Of a DNA stretch of 64,000 nt, positions 26,715-35,187 are shown one piece after another. The notes beneath the pieces are model-generated. The model was not told where the DNA came from. It did not search any database and saw only the letters and a list, made by a program, of their open reading frames with translations. The position numbers were made by a program, and so were the translations under genes. This DNA comes from Brachybacterium sp042666875. GTDB taxonomy: Bacteria > Actinomycetota > Actinomycetes > Actinomycetales > Dermabacteraceae. Where the stretch lies: positions 62,001 through 126,000 of the forward strand of contig NZ_JBHTCX010000010.1 of NCBI RefSeq assembly GCF_042666875.1, in the 5' to 3' direction. How positions within the stretch are numbered: position 1 is the first letter of the stretch; the number at the start of each line of letters is the position of its first letter.

Positions 26715-27608
26715 TCAGTTGCTGCGGAGGATCGCGATGATGCGCAGGATCTCGATGTACAGCCAGACCAGGGTGACGGCGAGACCGAAGGCGCAGCGCC
26801 AGGCGTACTTGCGCGGGGCGCCGGCCTGCGTGGCGCGCTGGACGTCCTCGAAGTCCATCACCAGCGAGTAGGAGGCCATGACCACCGCGAGACCGCCGAT
26901 GACCAGCCCCATCACGCCGTCGCGCAGGCTCTGGCCGGTCATCAGCAGGTAGCCGATGTTGACCAGGCCGAAGATCAGGTACGCGACCATCGCGACCATG
27001 AAGATCTTGTTCAGCACCGGCGAGGTGCGCAGGATGCCCATCCGGAACATCACCAGCACGGTCCCGGCCACGGCCAGCGTGCCGACGACGGCCTGCAGGG
27101 CGATGCCCGGGTAGGACACCTCCATGGTGCCGCTGATGCCGCCGAGGAGCAGACCCTCGAAGCCGGCGTAGGCGAGCACGGCGAGCACCGAGGGCTGCTT
27201 CTTGAAGATGTTGATCATCGCGGTGACCAGGCCGCCGATGAGACCGATGATGGTCGCCGCGCCGGCGATCAGCAGGCCGAGCTGGAGGCCGGCGTCGCCC
27301 GCGAGGATCTGCAGCGACTTCGGGGTGATCGCGATGACGAAGCCGATCACGACGATCGTGCCGAGGGTGGCCGTGATCGCGTTCAGCGCGTCGCGCATGG
27401 TCATGCGGCCGGTGTCGTGACCGGTCGCCGACGGGCGGGCGTACATCGCCTCGAGCGGCTCGGCGCCCTGCTGCTGATCGAAGCCGGAGGACCACTGGGT
27501 CCCCTGGGCGGGGCCGCCCTGCGCGCGCTGACCGAACTGCGGGGCGCTGTAGTTCTGTCCCTGGTGCACGGCCTGGTCGCGGCCGAGCACGATGTTGTGG
27601 CGTGCCAT
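26715..27608 (-). CDS. Bax inhibitor-1/YccA-family membrane protein
   Basis: A 297-residue protein with a Gln/Gly/Pro-rich N-terminal tail of about 75 residues and seven hydrophobic segments. GFEGLLLGGISG and VMDFEDVQRATQAGAPRKYAW are typical of the actinobacterial Bax1-I branch. The role is not established in bacteria; the superfamily includes calcium-leak channels. The start at 27606-27608 has GAGGAGCCCC upstream. Confidence 0.92.
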   Translation of the reverse strand: MARHNIVLGRDQAVHQGQNYSAPQFGQRAQGGPAQGTQWSSGFDQQQGAEPLEAMYARPSATGHDTGRMTMRDALNAITATLGTIVVIGFVIAITPKSLQILAGDAGLQLGLLIAGAATIIGLIGGLVTAMINIFKKQPSVLAVLAYAGFEGLLLGGISGTMEVSYPGIALQAVVGTLAVAGTVLVMFRMGILRTSPVLNKIFMVAMVAYLIFGLVNIGYLLMTGQSLRDGVMGLVIGGLAVVMASYSLVMDFEDVQRATQAGAPRKYAWRCAFGLAVTLVWLYIEILRIIAILRSN

Positions 27609-27728
27609 GGGGCTCCTCACGGATGGGTCTGGTGGGCCGACGTCGGGGAGCACGAGGGACGAGCCCTGGCGTGCCGACCCCACCATGATATCCGTGATTC
27701 CCGTGACTGCGCTGTGCACGCGCTCCGC

Positions 27729-27790
27729 TCTCCGCGAGACCTGAACCCAGCCCCAGCGGGTCTCCGCGGGACCTGAACCCAGCCCCAGCC
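27729..27790. repeat. Two-copy 32-base direct repeat
   Basis: The block beginning tctccgcg, followed by gacctgaacccagccccagc, occurs at 27729 and 27761. The two units differ at one base over about 29 positions, and a further C/A-rich partial copy follows. It lies between the Bax1-I gene and the PLP-enzyme gene. Confidence 0.75.
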
Positions 27791-27811
27791 CCAACCCCAG
27801 CGGGCCGGAGC

Positions 27812-28945
27812 TCAGCGGGCGGCGGCGAGCGCCTGGTCCAGATCCTCGATCAGGTCGGCGACGTCCTCGATGCCGACGGAGAGCCGCAGCAGCTCGTCGG
27901 AGATCCCGGCGTTGGCGCGTGCCTGCGGCGTCATGGCTTCGTGGGTCATCACCGCGGGGCGGCAGATGAGCGACTCCACGCCGCCGAGGCTCACCGCGTA
28001 GGCCGGATAGCGCAGCGCGCGCAGGAAGGCCACCCGGTCCAGCTCCGGGGCGAGCTCGAAGGAGAGGACCGCCCCGGTTCCGCTGGCCTGGGAGGCATGG
28101 ATGCGGGCCTCCTCCTCGCTGTGGGAGCCGGGGTAGAGAACCCGGGCGATGTCATCCCGGGCGCGCAGGGCCTCGACGATCGCGAGAGCGTTGTCCTGCT
28201 GCCGCTGAAGGCGCAGCGGCAGGGTCTTGAGGTCCTGGATCAGGCGGAAGGATTCCCCCGGGGACAGCACTCCGCCCTGAGCCTTCTGCGCGAGCGCGTA
28301 GGCCTCGGCGAGATTGTCGTCGTTCGTGGTGATGGTGCCGGCCAGCAGATCCGAGTGGCCGGCGAGGTACTTGGTGGCGGACTGGACCACGACGTCGGCC
28401 CCCAGGTCGAGGGGACGCTGCAGGACCGGGGTCATGAACGTGTTGTCGACGATCACCAGTGCGCCGTGGCGATGGGCGAGGTCGACCAGGCGACGCAGGT
28501 CGGTGATCCGCAGCGTGGGGTTGGCCGGGGTCTCCATGAAGATCGCCTTGGTGGCGGGGGTGAAGTCCGCGTCGGTGAGCTCTCCGAGGTCGTCCACGAA
28601 GCGGCTGGTGACGCCCCGGCCGGGCAGCACCAGGTCGACGAAGCGGTAGGTGCCGCCGTACACGCTGGCCGGCAGGATCACCTCGTCGCCCACCTCGAGG
28701 GTGGACAGGGACGCGGCGGTGGCAGCCATGCCGGAGGCGAAGGCGAAGCCGTGCTCGGCCCCCTCGAGCGTGGCCAGAACCGTCTCGAGCTGCGCCCGCG
28801 TGGGGTTGGAGCCGCGCTGGTAGGCGTACGCACCGTCCTCGACCCCGGGGTCGAGCTCGAAGGTGGAGGCGTAGTGCACCGGAGGGACGACGGCTCCGTG
28901 CTCATGGTCCCTGAGGGTCTGCACGGCGGCGGTCTGGATGTGCAC
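27812..28945 (-). CDS. Cys/Met-metabolism PLP enzyme (cystathionine gamma-synthase/lyase type)
   Basis: A fold-type I PLP enzyme of 377 residues. The PLP lysine is K192 in QSATKYLAGHSD; YQRGSNPTRAQLETVLATLE, FASGMAATAA and VDNTFMTPVLQRPLDLGAD are family signatures. Whether it is a cystathionine gamma-synthase, gamma-lyase, beta-lyase or methionine gamma-lyase cannot be read from sequence alone. I chose the GTG at 28943-28945 because GGAGG lies 4-5 bases upstream; a longer in-frame start at 28990 lacks this. No other sulfur gene is adjacent. Confidence 0.88.
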   Translation of the reverse strand: MHIQTAAVQTLRDHEHGAVVPPVHYASTFELDPGVEDGAYAYQRGSNPTRAQLETVLATLEGAEHGFAFASGMAATAASLSTLEVGDEVILPASVYGGTYRFVDLVLPGRGVTSRFVDDLGELTDADFTPATKAIFMETPANPTLRITDLRRLVDLAHRHGALVIVDNTFMTPVLQRPLDLGADVVVQSATKYLAGHSDLLAGTITTNDDNLAEAYALAQKAQGGVLSPGESFRLIQDLKTLPLRLQRQQDNALAIVEALRARDDIARVLYPGSHSEEEARIHASQASGTGAVLSFELAPELDRVAFLRALRYPAYAVSLGGVESLICRPAVMTHEAMTPQARANAGISDELLRLSVGIEDVADLIEDLDQALAAAR

Positions 28946-28982
28946 GGGGCCTCCACGTAGGTCGGGGCGGGGAACGTCGGCT

Positions 28983-29046
28983 CGGAGCATCGATCCGACC
29001 CGACGAGGTCTGGCCGGAGCGTCGATCCGGCCGGACGATGTCGGGG
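28983..29046. repeat. Two-copy imperfect 32-base tandem repeat
   Basis: Units starting cggagcatcgatccgacc (28983) and cggagcgtcgatccggcc (29015) run head to tail with a 32-base period and several mismatches. Confidence 0.6.
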
Positions 29047-29192
29047 CGGACGGTCAGGCCCTCGGGAGAGCGCCCGAAGGACCCGGCCACTCTAGGCACC
29101 GGCAACCCCCGCTCCGGGAGCCAGATGTCCGAGTGTGACGCCGCCGTCGCCCGTCCGAGTCACAACCCGGGCCTCGTCGTGACCGACCGCGC

Positions 29193-29288
29193 CGCACGGA
29201 TACCGGTGACCACACACGGGACTAGACCACCCGGCCCGTGACCACGCCCGGGATGTCACCACCCGGCCCGTGACCACACCCGGGACGT
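29193..29288. repeat. Three-copy 32-base tandem repeat
   Basis: Two near-identical units, gaccacccggcccgtgacca (29225) and caccacccggcccgtgacca (29257), follow a degenerate unit containing ccggtgaccacacacgggac. The two good units differ at only four positions. Confidence 0.65.
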
Positions 29289-29289
29289 G

Positions 29290-29328
29290 AGTCGAGGTCG
29301 CCCTACTCTGTGCAGGGCGACCTCGACT
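29290..29328 (-). terminator. Strong hairpin downstream of the MFS gene
   Basis: A perfect 15-bp stem (29290-29304 with 29314-29328) closes a 9-base loop. It lies 50 bases after the MFS stop. There is no T run, as is common for actinobacterial terminator-like hairpins. Confidence 0.6.
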
Positions 29329-29377
29329 GAGCTCCCGTCGACGGTCAGCGCCGGCCTGCGGTGACCGGCAGGACCGC

Positions 29378-30685
29378 TCAGGCGTGCACCGGCACCGCGG
29401 GGATCGAGTCGGTGGTGGCCGGCTCGTGGCGGCGCAGCATCTCCAGGGTCCGGCGGGCACGCACCCGCAGGGCCACCAGCGTCGCGGCGACCAGCGAGAA
29501 GCCGAGCACCGACAGGATGATCGAGACCACCATCGGGGCCTCGTAGCCGAACCCGGCTGCGATCACGGCGCCACCGAGGGAGGCACCGAGAGCGTTGGCG
29601 ACGTTGAACGCGGCGTGGTTCAGGGACGCGCCGAGCACCTCGGAGCGGCGGGCCACCCGGATCAGCCAGGTCTGCATCGCGGGGTTCAGCGACGCGTTGG
29701 TCACGTTGACCACGAAGAACCCGACCAGCAGCGCGGCCAGCGACGTGTGGGCGACCAGGAACAGGCCGACCAGCGAAGCGATGTACAGCGGGAAGCCGAT
29801 CATCAGGGTGCCGTTCAGCGAACGGTCCGTGGTGGCACCGCCGATGAGGTTGCCGACGGTCATGCCCAGACCGGCCGCTGCCAGCACCCAGGGGACGGCG
29901 GCCGCGGGGGCACCGGTGACGTTGGTGGTGATGTCGGCGACGTAGCTGAAGACCGCGAAGGCGCCGGCGAACCCGACGGCGGCGATGCCCATGATGACCC
30001 ACAGCTGCAGGCGGCGCAGCGCCATGACCTCGTCGACCATGCGCCGGCCCGCCACCTTCTCCTCCCGCGGGACCGTCAGGCGCAGCGCGGTGACGGTGGC
30101 CACGAAGATCAGGGTGATCAGCAGGTACACGGCACGCCAGCCGGCGACCTGGCCCACGGCGGTCAGCACGGGCACGCCGGCGAGGTTGGCGACGGTGAGA
30201 CCGGACAGCGCCAGGGCCACGCCCTTGCCCTGATTCCCCGGCCCCATCAGCGAGGCGGCGAGCAGGGAGGCGACGCCGAAGTAGGCGCCGTGCGGGATGC
30301 CGGCGAGGAACCGGGCGAACACGGTCAGCTCGAAGGTGGGCATGATCGCCGAGAGCACGGTGCCCACTGCCAGGGCGCCGGCGAGGGCGACGATCATGCC
30401 TGAACGGCTCCAGCGCACCGAGAGCAGGGCGAGCACCGGGGCGCCGACGACGACGCCGAGCGCGTAGGCGGAGATGGCCAGTCCGGCCTGGGCGATCCCC
30501 GACTCGGGATCGCCTGCCATCTGTTCGGGCAGCAGGCCGTGGGCGATACCCGGCAGCAGGCCCATGGTCACGAACTCCGAGGAGCCGATGCCGAACCCGC
30601 CCAGGGCGAGAGCGAACAGCGCCAGGCGGCGACGGGCGGGGGTGATGCCCGGGGGTGCGGAACGGGTGATGTCGATGGTGGTCAT
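29378..30685 (-). CDS. MFS efflux transporter (AraJ/Cmr-like)
   Basis: A 435-residue, twelve-helix major facilitator. GGFGIGSSEFVTMGLLPGI in helix 1 and the loop LLSVRWSRSG after helix 2, with ARFLAGIPHGAYFG in helix 4, mark the drug:H+ antiporter-1 group related to AraJ/Cmr. Efflux of a toxic compound or metabolite is likely; the substrate is unknown. The ATG at 30683-30685 has GAGGAT upstream. Its promoter contains a centred dyad in a 19-base spacer, so expression is probably controlled by a dedicated regulator. Confidence 0.9.
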   Translation of the reverse strand: MTTIDITRSAPPGITPARRRLALFALALGGFGIGSSEFVTMGLLPGIAHGLLPEQMAGDPESGIAQAGLAISAYALGVVVGAPVLALLSVRWSRSGMIVALAGALAVGTVLSAIMPTFELTVFARFLAGIPHGAYFGVASLLAASLMGPGNQGKGVALALSGLTVANLAGVPVLTAVGQVAGWRAVYLLITLIFVATVTALRLTVPREEKVAGRRMVDEVMALRRLQLWVIMGIAAVGFAGAFAVFSYVADITTNVTGAPAAAVPWVLAAAGLGMTVGNLIGGATTDRSLNGTLMIGFPLYIASLVGLFLVAHTSLAALLVGFFVVNVTNASLNPAMQTWLIRVARRSEVLGASLNHAAFNVANALGASLGGAVIAAGFGYEAPMVVSIILSVLGFSLVAATLVALRVRARRTLEMLRRHEPATTDSIPAVPVHA

Positions 30686-30744
30686 GAGTGATCCTCGGTC
30701 TTCGAGAGCGTGCGTGCGGTGAGGGCTCCATCGACCCGAGACCC

Positions 30745-30775
30745 ACAATAAGGCAACGCTGTTGCGTTACGTCAA
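30745..30775 (-). promoter_or_regulatory. MFS gene promoter with 19-base spacer
   Basis: On the minus strand, TTGACG (30770-30775) and TATTGT (30745-30750) are separated by 19 bases, longer than the usual 17. Transcription would start near 30738, giving a leader of about 50 bases. Confidence 0.55.
30749..30769. promoter_or_regulatory. Operator-like palindrome inside the MFS promoter
   Basis: A 21-base dyad with one mismatched pair: outer TAA/TTA and inner GGCAAC/GTTGCg half-sites around a GCT centre. The centre falls within one base of the middle of the promoter spacer, as in MerR-family controlled promoters. A repressor site for a TetR-like protein or the divergent ROK regulator is the alternative. 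Confidence 0.55.
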
Positions 30776-30841
30776 GGGTGGGGCGGCACCGACCCGCCCG
30801 ACGACGACTCGTGTCACACCGTGCGTGCAAAGATGGGCGGA

Positions 30842-31933
30842 ATGAGACCGACCAGCCCCTTGGACCGCGTCGCCGGCGCGCACGACGCCGCCGTGCTCGC
30901 CCTCGCCCGACGGGGCGAGCCCGTCTCCCGGGGCGAGCTGGCCGAGGCCATGCAGGTCACTCCCCAGGCCGTCTCGAAGATCCTGTCCCGCCTGACGGAC
31001 CGCGGGCTGATGAGCGAGGTCGGCACGATCACCCCGGGGCCGGGCAAACCGACCACCCTGTACAGCATCGTCCCCTCCTCCCGACGGGCGATCGGGCTGC
31101 ACCTGACGCGCTCACGGGTCCATGGCGTGGTGGTGGATCTCGCCGGCGAGATCCTGGAGCGGCGCGAGCTGGAGACGGGCCGCCTGCAGCCCGTGCCGGA
31201 GCTCATCGAGACGCTCGCCGCCGAGACCCGCGCGCTGGCCGACACCGGCCCCGGCGACCTGCTGGGCGTGGGCATCGGGATGCCCGGACCGGTGGACTGG
31301 GCCGAGGGCGTCTACCGCGGGACCTCCGAGCCCGACGCGTGGAGCGGCGCCCCGATCAGGCAGCTGCTGCTCGAGGAGCTCGGGATGCCGGTGCTGCTGG
31401 ATCACGACTCCCTCGCGGCGCTCGTCGGCGAGAAGTGGTCGCAGCCGGGCCTGCTGGATCATGCCGCGCTGGTGCTGGTCGAGGACGGGCTGGGGGCGAG
31501 CCTGTGCCTGGACGGCGCCATCGTGCGCGGCGCCCATTCCCACGCCGGCGAGGCCGGGCACACCGTGGTCCGGATGGGCGGGGTGCTCTGCTCGTGCGGT
31601 CGCCGCGGGTGCGCGCAGGCGGAGTACCAGGCCGCCCTCGCCGAGGACGACGAGGACCGCGCCGCCGACGTGCTGGCCACCGTCGTGCTGAACCTGGTGC
31701 GCCTGGCCGACGTGGATCGCGTGGTCCTGGGAGGGCGCACCGTCTACGCGCACCACGCGACGTCGATGGACGCGATCCGGCGCGCACTGGCCGAGAGCCT
31801 CGAGGCTGAGCCGTGGCTGCACGTCGAGGTGATGCTCTCCACGCGCGGCACGGACCTGATCGCGGTCGGGGCGGCCTGCGAGGTGCTCGAGCACGAGTAC
31901 GGGCTGCCGCAGGCCCTGGTCCTCCCCGACTGA
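30842..31933 (+). CDS. ROK-family transcriptional regulator
   Basis: The 363-residue protein has an N-terminal winged-helix domain (residues 5-75, VSRGELAEAMQVTPQAVSKI as the helix-turn-helix) and a C-terminal ROK sugar-kinase-like domain. GVGIGMPGPVDW, the GEAGHTVV loop and the zinc motif CSCGRRGCAQ are present. ROK regulators usually sense sugars or sugar phosphates. It is divergent from the MFS gene and may bind the dyad there, though the distance to its own start is over 70 bases. Alternative in-frame starts are GTG 30821 and ATG 30833. Confidence 0.88.
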   Translation: MRPTSPLDRVAGAHDAAVLALARRGEPVSRGELAEAMQVTPQAVSKILSRLTDRGLMSEVGTITPGPGKPTTLYSIVPSSRRAIGLHLTRSRVHGVVVDLAGEILERRELETGRLQPVPELIETLAAETRALADTGPGDLLGVGIGMPGPVDWAEGVYRGTSEPDAWSGAPIRQLLLEELGMPVLLDHDSLAALVGEKWSQPGLLDHAALVLVEDGLGASLCLDGAIVRGAHSHAGEAGHTVVRMGGVLCSCGRRGCAQAEYQAALAEDDEDRAADVLATVVLNLVRLADVDRVVLGGRTVYAHHATSMDAIRRALAESLEAEPWLHVEVMLSTRGTDLIAVGAACEVLEHEYGLPQALVLPD

Positions 31934-31986
31934 GCCCCGGCGAACGGGGAAGCCTCTCCGAGCCGGTGCCGGCGAGTCACCGCCGC

Positions 31987-32024
31987 GTTCCGAGAAGTGC
32001 CACGACCCCGGTACCTCTCGGAAC
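31987..32024. terminator. Convergent hairpin between ROK regulator and YggS genes
   Basis: Arms gttccgaga and tctcggaac (9 bp) continue after one mismatch with five more pairs around loop acgacccc. It has no T run and could serve both converging genes. Confidence 0.5.
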
Positions 32025-32072
32025 ACGGCACGGTCGCGAGAGCGTGGAAGACATCGCGCTCGGCGACCGACG

Positions 32073-32837
32073 TCATTGCGCGCGGGGGCCGAACACGGCG
32101 GAGCCGACCCGGACGATGGTCGCGCCTTCGTCCACCGCGATCTCGAGGTCGCCGCTCATCCCCATCGAGAGCTGCTCGAACTCCGGGAGGTCGTGCTGCC
32201 GGCGGATGTCATCGCGCAGTTCCCGCAAACCGCGGAGCGAAGCCCGCACCGCGCGCTCATCAGTGGTGTTGGCGCCGATGGTCATGAGGCCGACGGGCCG
32301 CAGGGTCTCGCTCGCCCGGAGCCGCTGGATGATCGGGCCGAGGGCCTCGGTGGTGGGCGCGAAGCCACCCTTGGATTCCTCGCCGGAGGTGTTGACCTGG
32401 ATCAGCACGTCCCGGGCGAGGCCGGCCATCGCGGCCCGGCGTTCGAGGGCGTCGGCGATCTCCACCCGGTCGACGCTGTGGATGAGCTCGGCGAAGGCGA
32501 CCACGTCGCGCGCCTTGTTCGTCTGCAGGCGGCCGATGAAGTGGCGCGGCACGCCGTTGTCCGCGAGCAGCGGGTCGGCGTGCTTGGCGATCTCCTGGGC
32601 GCGGTTCTCCCCCACGGCGATCCGCCGATCGCGAGCACGCAGGAGATCGATCACGGCGGCGATCTCCTCAGGTGTGCGCGTCTTGGTGGCCAGCAACAGC
32701 GTGATCTCCCGACCGTCGCGGCCGGCCCGCGCCACCGCACCGTCGATGCGCGAGAGCACCTCGTCGAGTCGGGCGGCGACCCGAGCTGTCGGTGCGGAGG
32801 AGGGCTCGTCGTCGGAGGCGGAAGCGGGCGAGGTCAT
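32073..32837 (-). CDS. yggS: YggS/PROSC-family PLP-binding protein
   Basis: A single-domain fold-type III PLP protein that helps control free PLP and amino-acid balance. LLLATKTRTPEEI holds the PLP lysine; GENRAQE, HFIGRLQTNKA, QVNTSGEESKGGF, GLMTIG and LSMGMSGDLEIAV follow the family order, ending in VRVGSAVFGPR. The usual neighbours (ftsZ, sepF) are absent. Two starts are possible, ATG 32846 and ATG 32837; I took the second, since a CACAAT box ends 7 bases before it, but the choice is weak. It is about 254 residues. Confidence 0.9.
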   Translation of the reverse strand: MTSPASASDDEPSSAPTARVAARLDEVLSRIDGAVARAGRDGREITLLLATKTRTPEEIAAVIDLLRARDRRIAVGENRAQEIAKHADPLLADNGVPRHFIGRLQTNKARDVVAFAELIHSVDRVEIADALERRAAMAGLARDVLIQVNTSGEESKGGFAPTTEALGPIIQRLRASETLRPVGLMTIGANTTDERAVRASLRGLRELRDDIRRQHDLPEFEQLSMGMSGDLEIAVDEGATIVRVGSAVFGPRAQ

Positions 32838-32894
32838 GTGCTCCATTGTGACGCGTCATCTCTGACGGAGCATTCCTCGAGGCGACCCGAGCAG

Positions 32895-32968
32895 TACCCC
32901 CAACGGGACTCGAACCCGTACTGTGCCGATTTTAAGTCGGCCGCCTCTGCCGATTGGGCTATGGGGGC
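32895..32968 (-). tRNA. tRNA-Leu(UAA) with short variable loop
   Basis: The 74-base gene folds as a cloverleaf: acceptor GCCCCCA/TGGGGGT with discriminator A73, a three-pair D stem (GCC/GGC) whose loop CAATCGGCAGA is nearly the class II leucine type, anticodon stem GCCGA/TCGGC with loop CTTAAAA giving anticodon UAA, and T arm ACGGG-TTCGAGT-CCCGT. The variable region is only ACAGT, five bases, whereas leucine tRNAs normally carry a long arm. The first pair is G1-U72. CCA is not encoded. Confidence 0.87.
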
Positions 32969-33008
32969 GTGCCGCGGCGCCCTGGCGGCCCGCGTCACGG
33001 CTTCACCC

Positions 33009-33014
33009 TATGCT
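33009..33014 (+). promoter_or_regulatory. Probable -10 box for the helicase-associated gene
   Basis: TATGCT ends 10 bases before the ATG at 33025, which would leave a leader of only about four bases. Confidence 0.4.
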
Positions 33015-33024
33015 GGAGCCCATC

Positions 33025-35187
33025 ATGACCGCTGTGATCCGGTCCCTCGCGGACTCCCTGCGCCGGTTCGGTGACGACCGCCTGGAGGCCCTGCTCGTCG
33101 CCCGACCGGACCTCGCCTCGCCCTTGCCGGGTGGCATCGGCCCGCTCGCCGCCCGCGCCGCCGGGGCCACCTCCGCGCGCCGCGCACTGGAGTCGCTCAC
33201 CCTCCCCGAGCTGCATCTGGTCGAGACGCTGGCGGTGCTCGAGGACGGAGCTTCCCCGCAGGCTGTGGCCGATGCGGTCTCCTCGGATCCGGCGACCGTC
33301 TCCCCCGGGCTCGAAAGACTGACCACCCTCGCCCTGATCTGGGGCGAGGACGAGCTGCATCTGATCCGGCCGCTGCGGGACGGGCTGCGCACACCGGCCG
33401 GCCTCGCTCCGGGGCGTCCGTCGGACCCCACCGCCGACGAGGCCGCCGGCCTGGTGGCCACCGCCCGGACGACCATGCCGGAGGTCCTCGAGACCCTGGC
33501 CTGGGGTCCTGCCGAGGTGCAGGGCGAGGGACGCCTCGCCTCGGCCCTGCAGGAGGCGGGCATCGTGGTCGCCGACGAGTCCGGCTCCCGGTACATTCCC
33601 CGCTCGGTCCACCTGGCCCTGCGCGAGGGCAGGGTGCGCCGCACCTACGTCGCCCACCGGCCGGCCCCGGACGGCCCCGAGGTCACCGAACGCATCCCCG
33701 GCTCCCGGGCGGCGCAGGCCGTCGAGAGAGCATTCGAGGCCCTGCGCCTGCTGGGCACGGTGCGCAGCTTCGACGACGATCCCCCGGGGGTGCTGCGGCG
33801 CGGCGGCATCCCCCAGCGCGATCTGCGCCGGCTCGCCGACCGGGCAGGGGTGCCCGTCGTCACCTACGCCACCGTGCTGCAGTCCGCCTGGCAGGCTGGA
33901 CTGATCGGGCACGACGGCCAGGAATGGCACCCCACCCGCGACTGGGACACCCACCGCGTCCAGAGCGCCGAGCAGCGCTGGGCCGAACTGGTGCTGGCAT
34001 GGGCGCGTGGCCACCACCTGGCGGCCGTGGTCGGCACGCCGGACGCCTCGGGGACCGGGCGCCCGCTGCTGTCCGAGCACACGCGACGCGACGGCGTGCG
34101 CACCCGCCGCGGCAGCCTGTTGCGCACCCTGCGCACCTCCCCCACGATCGCGGCGACGAAGGACTCACTGGTCGACTCCCTGTCCTGGGCATTCCCCCTG
34201 GTCCCAGCCGACGTGATCGAGGAGGAGACGGCCGCGCTGCTGAGCGAGGGCGAGGCGCTCGGAGTCCTGGACAGCGGCGCCCTGAGCGTTCTCGGCCAGG
34301 CGCTCGTCCCCGCGCTCGACGAGGACGTCACCGAGGCCGACGCCCGGCTCGCCGGGGCCCTGCGCGACGCCGCTCCGCCGCCGGTCGACGAGGTGCTGCT
34401 GGACGCCGATCTGACCGTCGTCGTGCCCGGCCGCCCCTCCGAACGCCTGCTGCCGCTGCTGGACTGGACCGACGTCGTCTCCCGGGGCGGCGCGCTCACC
34501 CTGCGGTTCTCCGCCACGTCCGTCCGCCGCGCCCTGGCCGCGGGACGGGACGCGGAGGCACTGCGGTCGCTGCTCGAGGAGACCTCGCGATCTCCCATCC
34601 CCCAGGGGCTGGACTACCTGCTGCGCGATGAACAGCGTCGCCACGGCAGGGTCCAGGTCGCGCGGGCGAGCACCGTGCTGACCGCGGAGGCCGACGTGCT
34701 GGATCTGCTGCAGGTCGCCCCCGAGGCATCCGCCCTGACTCTGCGCCGGCTCGCACCCACCGTCGCCGTGACGCTCTCCGATCCGGGATTCGCGCTCCAG
34801 GTCGCCCGCCAGGCCGGGCTCTCCCCGCAGGCCGTCGGGCCGGACGGCCGCACTGCCGGATCGGAGCTGGCCCACTCGCTCGCCGGCGGGCCGCCCGACC
34901 CCGACCTGGTGACCGTCGACGGCCCCGAGCTCCGCCTGCCGCCCGCCGAGGCGGTGGCCCGGATCCGCGCCGCGGAGGACGGGGCGACGGATCTGACCGT
35001 CACCGACCGCCTGCTGGATGCGATCGCCCAGGGCAGCGAGATCGCGCTGGGCATCGTCGACGGGCGCGGCGGCGTCGTGGTCAAGCAGGCTCGTCCGGTC
35101 TCGCTCGAGGGAGGGCGTCTTCGCGCGAGGGAGACCGGGCGCGGAGAGGAATTCACCGTGCTCGTGCATCGAGTGACCCTGGGCTGA
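33025..35187 (+). CDS. Helicase-associated (Ssl2/XPB C-terminal-like) protein
   Basis: A 720-residue protein of a family known in actinobacteria as helicase-associated or helicase C-terminal domain proteins. No Walker A or DEAD/DEVH motif is present, so it is not itself a helicase. The N-terminal part (LADSLRRFGDDRLEALLVARPDL) and winged-helix-like repeats lead to a C-terminal domain where LDADLTVVVPGRPS and the LRFSATSVRRAL segment resemble the Ssl2-like region. It usually accompanies the XPB helicase, found here 3.9 kb downstream (39046). ATG 33010 is an alternative start but overlaps the likely -10 box. Confidence 0.8.
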   Translation: MTAVIRSLADSLRRFGDDRLEALLVARPDLASPLPGGIGPLAARAAGATSARRALESLTLPELHLVETLAVLEDGASPQAVADAVSSDPATVSPGLERLTTLALIWGEDELHLIRPLRDGLRTPAGLAPGRPSDPTADEAAGLVATARTTMPEVLETLAWGPAEVQGEGRLASALQEAGIVVADESGSRYIPRSVHLALREGRVRRTYVAHRPAPDGPEVTERIPGSRAAQAVERAFEALRLLGTVRSFDDDPPGVLRRGGIPQRDLRRLADRAGVPVVTYATVLQSAWQAGLIGHDGQEWHPTRDWDTHRVQSAEQRWAELVLAWARGHHLAAVVGTPDASGTGRPLLSEHTRRDGVRTRRGSLLRTLRTSPTIAATKDSLVDSLSWAFPLVPADVIEEETAALLSEGEALGVLDSGALSVLGQALVPALDEDVTEADARLAGALRDAAPPPVDEVLLDADLTVVVPGRPSERLLPLLDWTDVVSRGGALTLRFSATSVRRALAAGRDAEALRSLLEETSRSPIPQGLDYLLRDEQRRHGRVQVARASTVLTAEADVLDLLQVAPEASALTLRRLAPTVAVTLSDPGFALQVARQAGLSPQAVGPDGRTAGSELAHSLAGGPPDPDLVTVDGPELRLPPAEAVARIRAAEDGATDLTVTDRLLDAIAQGSEIALGIVDGRGGVVVKQARPVSLEGGRLRARETGRGEEFTVLVHRVTLG

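Larger units (their letters stand above)
28946..29377. other. 432-base intergenic region with tandem repeats and a terminator
   Basis: No convincing gene is present. The region holds two clusters of imperfect 32-base direct repeats (28983-29046 and about 29193-29288) and a strong hairpin (29290-29328) downstream of the MFS gene. I found no SAM-riboswitch or T-box features upstream of the PLP-enzyme gene. Confidence 0.7.

Noticed and set aside
28946..29377. CRISPR array or riboswitch in the repeat-rich gap
   Set aside because: Repeats are directly adjacent with no spacers, there are no cas genes, and no SAM-riboswitch, T-box or B12-box pattern could be recognised.
32895..32968. tRNA as an integration site with an adjacent mobile element
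   Set aside because: No integrase, no duplicated tRNA 3' end and no change in composition; both flanks are core-type genes.
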